From Bdellovibrionales bacterium (lineage in GTDB: Bacteria; Bdellovibrionota; Bdellovibrionia; Bdellovibrionales; JAMPXM01): 7,034 nt of DNA. A program made the translations under genes and the position numbers. Position 1 is the stretch's first letter, and the number at the start of each line of letters is the position of its first letter. The stretch covers positions 1 through 7,034 of the forward strand of contig SXSP01000446.1 in the NCBI GenBank assembly GCA_005792225.1, written 5' to 3'. The notes under the pieces are model-generated. The model had not been told where the DNA came from. It was given only the letters and a program-made list of their open reading frames with translations, and made no database searches. Shown here piece by piece: positions 1 to 5,388 of this stretch.

Positions 1-46
1 GCTCTTCTCCTGTAAAATCTTTTGACGTACGATGTAACTCCGACAT
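1..46 (-). CDS. N-terminus of a leftward gene, unidentified (partial)
   Basis: On the reverse strand an ATG at 46-44 opens a frame of 15 codons (MSELHRTSKDFTGEE) that continues past the left edge. A strong Shine-Dalgarno sequence, AGGAGAG, lies at 57-51, four bases before the ATG. This makes the start convincing even though almost none of the protein is visible. The family cannot be named from 15 residues, which are polar and show no signal peptide or membrane segment. The gene is divergent from the transfer operon starting at 227, so the two share a 180-bp control region. The reverse orientation also implies that the plus-strand operon really begins in this window and is not merely cut by its edge. 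Confidence 0.6.
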   Translation of the reverse strand, partial: MSELHRTSKDFTGEE

Positions 47-50
47 TTTC

Positions 51-57
51 CTCTCCT
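51..57 (-). promoter_or_regulatory. Ribosome binding site of the leftward gene
   Basis: The plus-strand CTCTCCT reads AGGAGAG on the minus strand, with GAAA between it and the ATG at 46-44. It is one of the best ribosome sites in the window and is the main evidence for the partial leftward gene. Confidence 0.6.
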
Positions 58-75
58 GCTCGTTCATTCACGAGC
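58..75. repeat. Small dyad next to the leftward gene's ribosome site
   Basis: GCTCGT (58-63) and ACGAGC (70-75) are perfect 6-bp inverted arms around a 6-base spacer TCATTC. The dyad touches the Shine-Dalgarno of the leftward gene. It could be an operator half-site pair or a leader hairpin controlling that gene. It is short enough to arise by chance. Confidence 0.3.
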
Positions 76-160
76 TGTGAGAGGCCCTCGACTGGTTTTA
101 ACTCAGCCTGGAAACCGGAAGGAATTTCGTTGCACCCAACAAGCGTCGCTACGCTCCGAT

Positions 161-205
161 AGCCGGGCGGAATCGAACCGAAACAGCCGGGCGCCTTAAC
201 CGAAA
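161..205. repeat. Two-copy direct repeat upstream of the transfer operon
   Basis: The unit AGCCGGGCG, a 6- or 4-base spacer, then AACCGAAA occurs twice: 161-183 and 185-205. The first half matches 9 of 9 and the second 8 of 8, with unit starts 24 bp apart. The array ends 21 bp before the GTG start at 227. Such a placement suits a regulator-binding site, but no cognate protein is identified. On the reverse strand the first copy includes GGTTCGATTCC, which resembles a tRNA T-arm. Confidence 0.45.
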
Positions 206-226
206 TACGCACCGACGGCGGATTAC

Positions 227-616
227 GTGGTCTATCTTGAGAACCCGCGAGAGAAGCCGCGTTCTTCAACCGTCTCATGGTCGAAGCTTCGCAGCCATCT
301 TAGGAACGACGACCTGACGCTTGAGACAAAGCGAATCGCGAAGACGAAGGATGGCGTCCTGCTCGTCGAATTTGAGATCAGTGCCGACTCGAAAATAAAA
401 TTTAGACCTGAGTGGATATGGCTCACGCAGAACGGAATCACGCGTCCTATTCACAGCCTTGCGCTGTCTGGCCAGGAACTGCGAGCCGGAGAGCGAGTTC
501 AAGGCGTGATGCAGGTCTTGAGGGACGACGTTTCAGGATCGCTTCCACTGAAAATCGAATTGAGAAGGAAAAAGACCTCTTATCTCACAATCCCGAAGGT
601 GGCTGCATGGAAATAG
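227..616 (+). CDS. Small beta-rich protein at head of transfer operon, family uncertain
   Basis: This 129-residue protein has no signal peptide and no membrane segment. Alternating hydrophobic stretches (VLLVEFEI at 44-51, PEWIWL at 61-66, HSLALS near 76-81) suggest a beta-sandwich domain. It is the first gene of an operon whose second gene is VirB10-like. In the F-plasmid order a TraK/VirB9-type protein precedes TraB/VirB10, so this could be a shortened protein of that kind. That is inference from position and general pattern, not from a recognised motif. The start is GTG at 227. The frame is closed by TAA at 197-199 and has no other start before it; the site upstream (GGCGGA, 217-222) is weak. 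TraK and VirB9 proteins are roughly twice as long and exported, so a truncated N-terminus or a wholly different family remains possible. Its last 10 bases overlap the next gene. Confidence 0.6.
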   Translation: MVYLENPREKPRSSTVSWSKLRSHLRNDDLTLETKRIAKTKDGVLLVEFEISADSKIKFRPEWIWLTQNGITRPIHSLALSGQELRAGERVQGVMQVLRDDVSGSLPLKIELRRKKTSYLTIPKVAAWK

Positions 617-1581
617 CTCTGAAACAAGCCTTCAAGGAAAAGCTGAGTAGCTTTTTCTTGAAGGATAAAATGTATTTTCTCAAGCGACGTGAGGTCAATT
701 GGAGGAGCGTTAGAACCTGCGCCTTGGGCGCCGGTGCTCTCGGCCTCGTGGTTATACTTTTGCTTCCTGCCCCGCAGGCCGAGCAAGGCTCATTCCACGA
801 AAGAACCGACGGCGAACTCAAATCCAGTGCGACTCAGGAGAGCGATCCGACTGAAGAGGCACTAGCGCAAATAAGAAATCAGAGTCCCGGCCGGTCGGTT
901 CCAGGCTCGCTCGATCATCTCTACGCGCGAAGTGATGGCGCGAGTGGTTCCGGCTCTGGCAATGACCGAGCGAGTTCCATGATTCTCGCTCGCGGCGGTC
1001 TCGATTCAAAAACCCAAATCCCTCCAGGGAGTCGTTTGTCGGTTCGCCTATATGAGAAAGCCATCGTTGCAAATCAAGGGATACCAGTCATCGGCCTTGT
1101 GACCCGTGATTTTGTTCATGAGAACAGTATTGCTGTCCCCGAAGGGTCGAGGCTCTTCGGCGAAGTATCGTTCGACGAAGGAAGCGACCGGGCCAAAGTG
1201 GACTGGCGCTCGATCCAGTTTCCCGATGGCCGTGAGCGACAGCTTGCCGCCATCGGCGTCAGCGCCGACGGGCAAGTTGGCGTCTCGGGCAAAGTCCACT
1301 CGGACGCCGTGAAGAACACTTTTGGCCAGACGCTCACGCGCTTTATCGGCGCGTATGCAGAAGGCTCCATGCAGCGCGGGGCCTTGGGCGGAAATCCCGG
1401 CGGGAGCGATAACGGTTGGAAAAATGCCATCGCGGAAACCGCGAAGGATCGCGCAGAAGCGTGGGCCGAAGGCATGAAGAAGGAGAAACAATGGATTGAG
1501 GTATCGGAGAGAACGGAGTTCTACGCTGTTCTGACACAGAACTTTGCCTTCCGTGATCCAGGAACTACCTATGGCAGATAA
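607..1581 (+). CDS. VirB10/TrbI/TraB-like type IV secretion channel protein
   Basis: The protein has 324 residues and the layout of the VirB10 family, whose members span from the inner membrane to the outer-membrane core complex of a type IV secretion system. A cytoplasmic basic N-terminus (about 1-34) precedes one membrane helix (about 35-53). A Ser/Gly/Asp-rich periplasmic linker (about 55-128) follows; TrbI proteins usually have a proline-rich one. The conserved C-terminal beta-barrel domain begins near 129 with LDSKTQIPPGSRLSVRL and contains IAVPEGSRLFGE and VDWRSIQFPDG. A hydrophobic helix at about 237-255 (KNTFGQTLTRFIGAY) sits where VirB10 has its outer-membrane antenna. The closing segment (VSERTEFYAVLTQNFAFRD) matches the usual end, so the domain is complete. 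I chose ATG 607 over an in-frame ATG at 412 because AAGG (596-599) lies seven bases upstream and the 10-nt overlap with the preceding gene fits translational coupling. Family assignment is firm; the exact subfamily is not. Confidence 0.85.
   Translation: MEIALKQAFKEKLSSFFLKDKMYFLKRREVNWRSVRTCALGAGALGLVVILLLPAPQAEQGSFHERTDGELKSSATQESDPTEEALAQIRNQSPGRSVPGSLDHLYARSDGASGSGSGNDRASSMILARGGLDSKTQIPPGSRLSVRLYEKAIVANQGIPVIGLVTRDFVHENSIAVPEGSRLFGEVSFDEGSDRAKVDWRSIQFPDGRERQLAAIGVSADGQVGVSGKVHSDAVKNTFGQTLTRFIGAYAEGSMQRGALGGNPGGSDNGWKNAIAETAKDRAEAWAEGMKKEKQWIEVSERTEFYAVLTQNFAFRDPGTTYGR
1560..1563 (+). promoter_or_regulatory. Ribosome binding site that sets the coupling-protein start
   Basis: AGGA lies seven bases before ATG 1571. 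The longer frame could begin at TTG 1544, but that codon has no comparable site, so this AGGA decides the start at 1571. Confidence 0.55.
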
Positions 1582-3190
1582 ACCCAAAGAAAAATCGCAG
1601 GTCAGCGATTCGTCGCTAATCTGGGGAGCCGGAATTGTTTTCGGCATGATGGTTCTCAACAAACTCTGCGAATTCTTCTTGAGATGGATCAAGAATCCGA
1701 CCAACCAGATGATCCTGGTCGGCGCACTCATAGTGCTTTTAACAATTCTGTTCTACTGGCTAGCGAGAAAGCGCGAAGGGCGCCTCGCCAAAGGCAAGCT
1801 AGAGGCCGCCGTGATCGGTCCCGACAAAGACGCGATATTTTGCGGGCAAACGAATAAGAGAGAATCCGTCTACATCAAACCGAAGCAGCGGGCCATGCAC
1901 ACTCAGGTCATCGGCACCACGAACGCCGGCAAGACGGAGTCCGTGATTCTGCCTTGGGCGATCCAGGACATTCAACAGGGCCGAGGTCTCGTGCTCATCG
2001 ACGGAAAAGCCGACCGGAGCTTACTCAACAAGCTCTGGGCTTACGTCGTCGATTCAGGGCGCGAGAAGGATTTTCGCTTGTTCTCGTTGAGTGATTTGGA
2101 TGCTTCCCACCAGTTCAACCCGTTGATCGGTGGAACGCCGGAAGAGGTCTCCGAGCGCGTCTTTAACGCTTTTGAGTTCGAGAATCCCCACTACCGAAGC
2201 GTGCAATTCGAGATCTTCTCCCAGGTCATGCGGATTTTCGCCGAAGTCGGAAAGGTGCCAACCTTTCTGCGGCTCCACCAGGCGATCACCGAGCCCGAAC
2301 GGCTCAAGTACATGGCAAAAGAAATTAAGGATGAGGCGCTGAAGGCTTGGATGAACTACTACTGCGATCTTCCGCCCAATGAGCGCGTGCAACGGACGAG
2401 CGGATTGACGGCGGCACTCAGCCATTTCGCTTTCGGAAGAACTGCGAGCCTTTTCAATACCGAGAAACCCGCCATTACGCTCGAAAATGCGCTCAAGGAC
2501 AACTTGATCGTTTACTTCCAGCTTCCGGTTTTGCTCTCGCCGTTTCTTGGGAAAGCATCGGGTAAGATGATCCTCCAATGCCTTCAAAGTGCCGTCGCCA
2601 ATCGGCACAGGGGGCAGGATCGGGAACCCAAGTTCTTCTCGGCGTTCTTAGACGACTTTTCCGAGTATCTGTATCCAGGCTTTGTTTCCGTGCTGAACAA
2701 ATCCAGAAGCGCCAACGTCGGCGTTGTCTTCGCGCACCAGGCGCTCGGGGACATCAAAACGCTGGGCGATGCCATCGCAAACTCGATCCTCACCAATGCA
2801 AACCTCAAGGTCTTTATGCGCGGGAATGACCCGGACTCCGCCGAGTACTTCGCCAAAGTGGTCGGCACGGTGACGACGAAGAAGCTCACCGAACGAACGA
2901 AACGGAGCTTTTGGCAGGACCAGTCCACTGGCGACGGATCTTTGCGTGAAACCGAGGAATTCATTGTTCACCCAAACCGCTTCAAGAGCGGACTCGGCGT
3001 GGGCGAGGCCGTGATGGTTATTCCACATGAGGGCGGTAGCCGAACTGTTACGATCAAGTTTCAGAAATTCGATGACCTTGAAGTGAAAACTCTTGAGCAG
3101 GTTCCTAAAACGACCGTCGGAGGACTTGAACTTCCTCCGCAACACAAGGGCCACAACGTGAAAATTGTGGAGAAAAAGGAGTCGGCATGA
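1571..3190 (+). CDS. VirD4/TraD-type type IV coupling protein (DNA-transfer ATPase)
   Basis: A 539-residue inner-membrane ATPase that in conjugation brings the relaxosome to the secretion channel and drives DNA export. Two N-terminal hydrophobic segments (about 16-37 and 46-65) are followed by RKREG. The ATPase has Walker A GTTNAGKT at 115-122 and the downstream strand VLIDGKADRSLL. The all-alpha-domain region ends in ERVQRTSGLTAALSHFAFG, which matches this family. The Walker B strand is FSAFLDDF with D361 and D362; family members usually have Asp-Glu there. The FAHQ motif ends in Q390 and is followed by the expected NANLKVFMRGNDPDSAEYF segment. The length is close to TrwB (about 507 residues) and it lacks a long acidic C-terminal tail. 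ATG 1571 overlaps the VirB10-like gene by 11 nt, and the 3' end overlaps the lipoprotein gene by ATGA. The family is clear; whether it moves DNA, protein or both is not visible. Confidence 0.92.
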   Translation: MADKPKEKSQVSDSSLIWGAGIVFGMMVLNKLCEFFLRWIKNPTNQMILVGALIVLLTILFYWLARKREGRLAKGKLEAAVIGPDKDAIFCGQTNKRESVYIKPKQRAMHTQVIGTTNAGKTESVILPWAIQDIQQGRGLVLIDGKADRSLLNKLWAYVVDSGREKDFRLFSLSDLDASHQFNPLIGGTPEEVSERVFNAFEFENPHYRSVQFEIFSQVMRIFAEVGKVPTFLRLHQAITEPERLKYMAKEIKDEALKAWMNYYCDLPPNERVQRTSGLTAALSHFAFGRTASLFNTEKPAITLENALKDNLIVYFQLPVLLSPFLGKASGKMILQCLQSAVANRHRGQDREPKFFSAFLDDFSEYLYPGFVSVLNKSRSANVGVVFAHQALGDIKTLGDAIANSILTNANLKVFMRGNDPDSAEYFAKVVGTVTTKKLTERTKRSFWQDQSTGDGSLRETEEFIVHPNRFKSGLGVGEAVMVIPHEGGSRTVTIKFQKFDDLEVKTLEQVPKTTVGGLELPPQHKGHNVKIVEKKESA

Positions 3191-3639
3191 ATCGCGAAAA
3201 AGCTGATCTTTGCTACCTCGCGCTGATCTGCGCCATCTGTATGAGCTTCTTTCTGAGTGGCTGCGCTACCCAGGGGAAGAGCGTCGGGCTCGGCGGCGCC
3301 GTTGGTGCTGGAACCGGAGCGGCATTGGGCGGGATCGCAGATCCAGGCAAGAACGGAGAATATCGCACTCGAAACGTCATCGTGGGAGCGGCACTCGGCG
3401 GGATGGCCGGGATGATCGCAGGAGATGCGCTCTACAAAAATACCGAGAAGGAAAAGCGAGAGGCGTTTCTGAAAGGTCGAGCATCAGCCCCTCCGCTCCA
3501 GGCAGGGGCGATGCCGACCTTGAAGCCCGCTCGTGTGGAATCGCGGTGGATCGAAGGGCATCTGGTCGGCACCAACCGCTGGGTGGAAGGTCACTTTGAG
3601 TACCTGATCGTCGAGCCCGCTCGTTGGGACGGCCAATGA
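3187..3639 (+). CDS. Glycine-zipper lipoprotein of the transfer operon
   Basis: A 150-residue predicted lipoprotein. The hydrophobic signal (about 8-25) ends in the lipobox LSGC, with the lipidated cysteine at 26. Two glycine-rich hydrophobic stretches (33-51 and 63-82) have repeated GxxxG spacing, as in glycine-zipper envelope proteins. They are separated by a polar link DPGKNGEYRTR. A charged segment and then two copies of RWxEGH follow (W121-H125 and W132-H136, 11 residues apart), with a degenerate RWDG at the end. AAGGAG (3176-3181) lies five bases before the ATG, and the start overlaps the coupling-protein stop as ATGA. The location suggests a role like the small lipoproteins (VirB7, TraV) that stabilise the VirB10 pore, or like TraT at the cell surface. 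That role is inference. No homology to those specific families is visible. Confidence 0.75.
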   Translation: MNREKADLCYLALICAICMSFFLSGCATQGKSVGLGGAVGAGTGAALGGIADPGKNGEYRTRNVIVGAALGGMAGMIAGDALYKNTEKEKREAFLKGRASAPPLQAGAMPTLKPARVESRWIEGHLVGTNRWVEGHFEYLIVEPARWDGQ

Positions 3640-4364
3640 GGCCGCAGCACCTTCCCATTGAGGAAATCCGTTTCGCCGCGCGAGCGGGTTTTTTGAGTAA
3701 ACCCATCTGGGACGAGTTCTTCGCCAAGGGGTCTGATCGATGGAAGCGCCGGCAATGGCAGCTCCTTCAGCAGCGTGGCTACTTCGTTCGCCATCCGTCG
3801 CGCCTGCCCCGCGACGTTCTTGTTCTTTATCGAGGGAACCCGGACGTCAGAAAACTCGTCGGTGAAACAATCGCGCTCCCGCCTATCGCGCCACAGATCG
3901 AGCATGACGAGTGTGCTTCCCGCATTCTGTTGTCCTTGGATCGCGGTGGTCATGTCCTCGGGTATCAGTTTGAAGCGGAGATGAAGCGGCTCGAATGGGG
4001 CGAGCGGCGTCTTTATCGAAGTGCGGAAAAAGACAAATTTCCCGACGCGGTTCTCGCTGTCGCCAGTCCGAAGGGTGTGATGAATGTAGCCATGGAGGTC
4101 GAGCTATCGCGCAAAAATCCGAAGCGATACCGACAGATCCTTGCGAGCTATGCGGCGCGGAAAGACCTAACCTATGTTATTTTTTTGGCGCGGTCGCAGG
4201 TCATTTTCGAGAGTCTGAAGATGGCGATGCGCCAGACCTTTTATGCCGATTGGGAGCGCCCCATAGGATTTTGCGATCTCAATAGTTGGCTAAAAGATCC
4301 CGCGCGAGCGCCCATTTACTTCAGTGAGAGACAAACGACTCTCATGCAAATCACCGCGAGTTAG
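3636..4364 (+). CDS. Replic_Relax-like protein: winged helix plus PD-(D/E)XK-like core
   Basis: A 242-residue soluble protein. The first 65 or so residues (IEEIRFAARAGFLSKPIWDEFF through the QLLQQRGYFVR region) have the helix-helix-wing pattern of a winged helix. The C-terminal half contains FPDAVL (D137), then VAMEVELSRK (E154, E156, K160), then a helix with KRYRQILASYA and the strand TYVIFLAR. This Asp, Glu-x-Glu, Lys and helix pattern is what I know from replication-relaxation proteins (Pfam Replic_Relax), reported as needed for plasmid replication and DNA relaxation, and it resembles a PD-(D/E)XK nuclease core. Genes of that family are often next to TraG/VirD4-type ATPases, as here. ATG 3636 overlaps the lipoprotein stop by ATGA; TTG 3624 is a less likely start. 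Only a weak ribosome site is present, so it probably relies on translational coupling. Nuclease activity is not proven by the motif. Confidence 0.65.
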   Translation: MRPQHLPIEEIRFAARAGFLSKPIWDEFFAKGSDRWKRRQWQLLQQRGYFVRHPSRLPRDVLVLYRGNPDVRKLVGETIALPPIAPQIEHDECASRILLSLDRGGHVLGYQFEAEMKRLEWGERRLYRSAEKDKFPDAVLAVASPKGVMNVAMEVELSRKNPKRYRQILASYAARKDLTYVIFLARSQVIFESLKMAMRQTFYADWERPIGFCDLNSWLKDPARAPIYFSERQTTLMQITAS

Positions 4365-4440
4365 GGCTCTAGGGTTTTGATCCGCAATCGTGCCGAGGCG
4401 GAACGAAATCCGAGGTACCCTTGGACCATTTGAAACACCG

Positions 4441-4459
4441 AAAACAGAAACCAAAACAG
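4441..4459 (+). repeat. AAAACAG direct repeat beside the palindrome
   Basis: AAAACAG occurs at 4441-4447 and 4453-4459, 12 bp apart, within an A-rich tract (about 4432-4463) that ends at the left palindrome arm. A-rich direct repeats often flank oriT or ori palindromes, where they can bind accessory proteins or bend DNA. Two short copies are weak evidence alone. Confidence 0.35.
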
Positions 4460-4460
4460 G

Positions 4461-4585
4461 AACTTCCCGCCGCCGTCTGTTGAGTACCCTGCCCCCTTAT
4501 CGCAAGAGACCCCTCCCCCCCAACGAGTACATTGGTGGGAAGGGGTCTCTTGCTGGTGGCAGGACACAGACGGCGGCGGGAAGTT
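4461..4585. repeat. 125-bp interrupted palindrome with perfect 20-bp arms
   Basis: The outer arm aacttcccgccgccgtctgt (4461-4480) is repeated exactly in inverse at 4566-4585. Inside, CCTGCC (4488-4493) pairs with GGCAGG (4558-4563). GCAAGAGACCCCT (4502-4514) pairs with its perfect complement (4541-4553). CCC (4516-4518) pairs with GGG (4537-4539), and CCAA (4520-4523) with TTGG (4532-4535), leaving an 8-base loop. The whole element can therefore fold into one long hairpin or cruciform with small internal bulges. It lies between the transfer operon and a ribbon-helix-helix gene, and its right arm ends 16 bases before that gene's ATG. Candidate roles are oriT, a replication origin, a regulator-bound site, or a small inverted-repeat insertion. 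I see no flanking target duplication. The structure is certain; the function is not. Confidence 0.9.
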
Positions 4586-4587
4586 GA

Positions 4588-4592
4588 AGAGG
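4588..4592 (+). promoter_or_regulatory. Ribosome binding site after the palindrome
   Basis: AGAGG lies nine bases before ATG 4602 and just outside the right palindrome arm. It supports ATG 4602 over the in-frame TTG at 4584, which falls inside the arm. Confidence 0.5.
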
Positions 4593-4601
4593 TATAAGGA
4601 A

Positions 4602-5150
4602 ATGGAAATTCAAAATACAGGGAAAGAAGAAAAAATACAGACGGCCTCGGGAGTCATCGAAGATCGGAATTCAAATCGAGAGGATGGCGAAAATGAACAG
4701 GCTCAAAGTTCCAAACGAAGGGGCCGTAAGGGTGCCGCTCAGTTGGCGCAGGGCCTTGGAATCGTAGGAAGCGAATCACCTGGACAAGCGCGGGTCATCA
4801 TCTCGCAGGAGTCGAGTCGCCATCTCGATGATCTGGCCACGCGGGTCAACGACGGATTTGAAGCCGGGAAAGTGACCAGGCCTCAAATCCTGAGTTGGGT
4901 GCTTCGGCGCTTCGCCGAAACCGCGGGCGAGGACGAAATTCAGGAGGTTCGCAATGCTCACTTCGATCGAATCGCTTACATTGAGTCTCTGCTGAAGCGG
5001 GCCAAGGAAACCGGCGTTCTGCCGCCCGAGTTACAGGCCGCAATACAGCCGCTGTGCGTTCCGGCGCACGCGGCCAAAAAGATCAAGCGGGCCTTGACTA
5101 AAAATATCATCAATGGTGAGATCACCAATGATGATAAAGCGACCGCGTAG
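4602..5150 (+). CDS. Ribbon-helix-helix-like DNA-binding protein, possible relaxosome accessory
   Basis: A 182-residue soluble protein. The N-terminus (1-37) is charged and probably disordered and ends in a basic patch KRRGRK (38-43). Residues 63-106 fit a ribbon-helix-helix unit: a strand ARVIIS, a helix ESSRHLDDLATRVNDGF, a turn at GKVTR, and a helix PQILSWVLRRFAE. The rest is mainly helical (IQEVRNAHFDRIAYIESLLKRA) and may be a dimer or partner interface. Ribbon-helix-helix proteins in such places include plasmid relaxosome factors of the TraY/MobC type and autoregulators of the partition or antitoxin type. The adjacent 125-bp palindrome is a natural candidate for its binding site, and the 32-bp palindrome in its own 3' end is another. 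The fold call rests on pattern only. The next gene starts 13 bp downstream in the same direction. Confidence 0.6.
   Translation: MEIQNTGKEEKIQTASGVIEDRNSNREDGENEQAQSSKRRGRKGAAQLAQGLGIVGSESPGQARVIISQESSRHLDDLATRVNDGFEAGKVTRPQILSWVLRRFAETAGEDEIQEVRNAHFDRIAYIESLLKRAKETGVLPPELQAAIQPLCVPAHAAKKIKRALTKNIINGEITNDDKATA
5105..5136. repeat. 32-bp imperfect palindrome in the 3' end of the ribbon-helix-helix gene
   Basis: TATCATCAATGGTGA (5105-5119) and TCACCAATGATGATA (5122-5136) are inverted arms of 15 bp with a single mismatch (5113 with 5128) around a 2-base centre. The dyad encodes the segment near NIINGEITNDD and lies 27 bp before the helix-turn-helix start at 5164. Length and symmetry suit a repressor operator for the downstream helix-turn-helix and recombinase genes. 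It is not followed by a T-run, so termination is less likely. Confidence 0.7.
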
Positions 5151-5163
5151 ATGAGGCAGTGGG

Positions 5164-5388
5164 ATGCGAAACGGTGACATCGAAAAACTACGAGAACGGC
5201 TTGGGCTCGATCGCCATGAGTTCGCAAGATTTCTCGGGTTGGGCAGTTACGCCAGCATGATGAACATTGAGAACGGCATTCGAAATCCAAGCCGTCTCGC
5301 CATGAAGGTTCTTCGGTACGTCGCTTCGCTTTCCAAAAAAGATGCCTTGGCATTTATCGAGGAGCTAAATCGCCATGAGTCTAAGTAA
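5164..5388 (+). CDS. XRE/Cro-like helix-turn-helix regulator, 74 residues
   Basis: A short protein made almost entirely of one helix-turn-helix domain. Helices at about 5-13 and 16-23 (RHEFARFLGL) lead to a turn and recognition helix (SYASMMNIENG), then the typical NGxRNPS segment at 37-43 and a helix AMKVLRYVASL. This matches the Cro/C1 pattern in which an E-x-G-x-R-x-PS block follows the recognition helix. GAGG (5153-5156) stands seven bases before the ATG. It most likely controls the recombinase cluster or itself, possibly through the 32-bp dyad just upstream. It lacks a C-terminal effector or protease domain. The gene overlaps the next one by 14 nt. Confidence 0.75.
   Translation: MRNGDIEKLRERLGLDRHEFARFLGLGSYASMMNIENGIRNPSRLAMKVLRYVASLSKKDALAFIEELNRHESK

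Larger units (their letters stand above)
47..226. other. Divergent intergenic control region
   Basis: These 180 bases separate the leftward partial gene from the rightward transfer operon. All three forward frames are broken by stops here: frame 1 ends at 160-162, frame 2 at 197-199, and frame 3 has two stops before about 115. Promoters for both directions should lie here, but I see no convincing -35/-10 pair. TTGCAC at 130-135 is a possible -35 with no good -10 at the right distance. The region holds the dyad at 58-75 and the direct repeat at 161-205. Confidence 0.5.
4365..4601. other. Intergenic region between the two gene clusters
   Basis: These 237 bases contain no credible gene. Short frames on both strands cross the palindrome and have no ribosome sites. 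The first 95 bases show an A-rich tract with a repeated heptamer, and the rest is the large palindrome and the leader of the next gene. No T-run follows either palindrome arm, so a simple intrinsic terminator is not supported. No clear promoter is seen. Confidence 0.6.

Noticed and set aside
130..230. tRNA gene on the minus strand
   Set aside because: Only a T-arm-like sequence is present; the T-stem pairs only in part and no matching acceptor 5' strand is found.
412..606. N-terminal extension of the VirB10-like protein from ATG 412
   Set aside because: The extension overlaps the 227-616 gene by about 200 bases, has no family-like sequence, and ATG 607 has a ribosome site and a normal short overlap.
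1048..1731. 227-codon open frame on the minus strand
   Set aside because: It lies fully opposite the VirB10-like gene and the start of the coupling-protein gene, shows no recognisable domain and looks like a codon-bias shadow.
2054..2608. Long minus-strand frame inside the coupling-protein gene
   Set aside because: The plus strand carries clear coupling-protein sequence throughout this stretch; the reverse translation shows no motif.
4461..4585. Palindrome as an intrinsic terminator
   Set aside because: No T-run follows either arm in either direction, and the structure is far longer than a usual terminator hairpin.
4361..4587. Short open frames on both strands across the palindrome
   Set aside because: They cross the symmetric arms, have low-complexity products and lack ribosome sites.
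4593..4598. TATAAG as a -10 promoter element
   Set aside because: It lies only a few bases before ATG 4602, has no -35 partner, and would leave no room for the ribosome site.
4584..4601. TTG 4584 as the start of the ribbon-helix-helix gene
   Set aside because: The codon falls inside the right palindrome arm with no ribosome site; ATG 4602 has AGAGG nine bases upstream.
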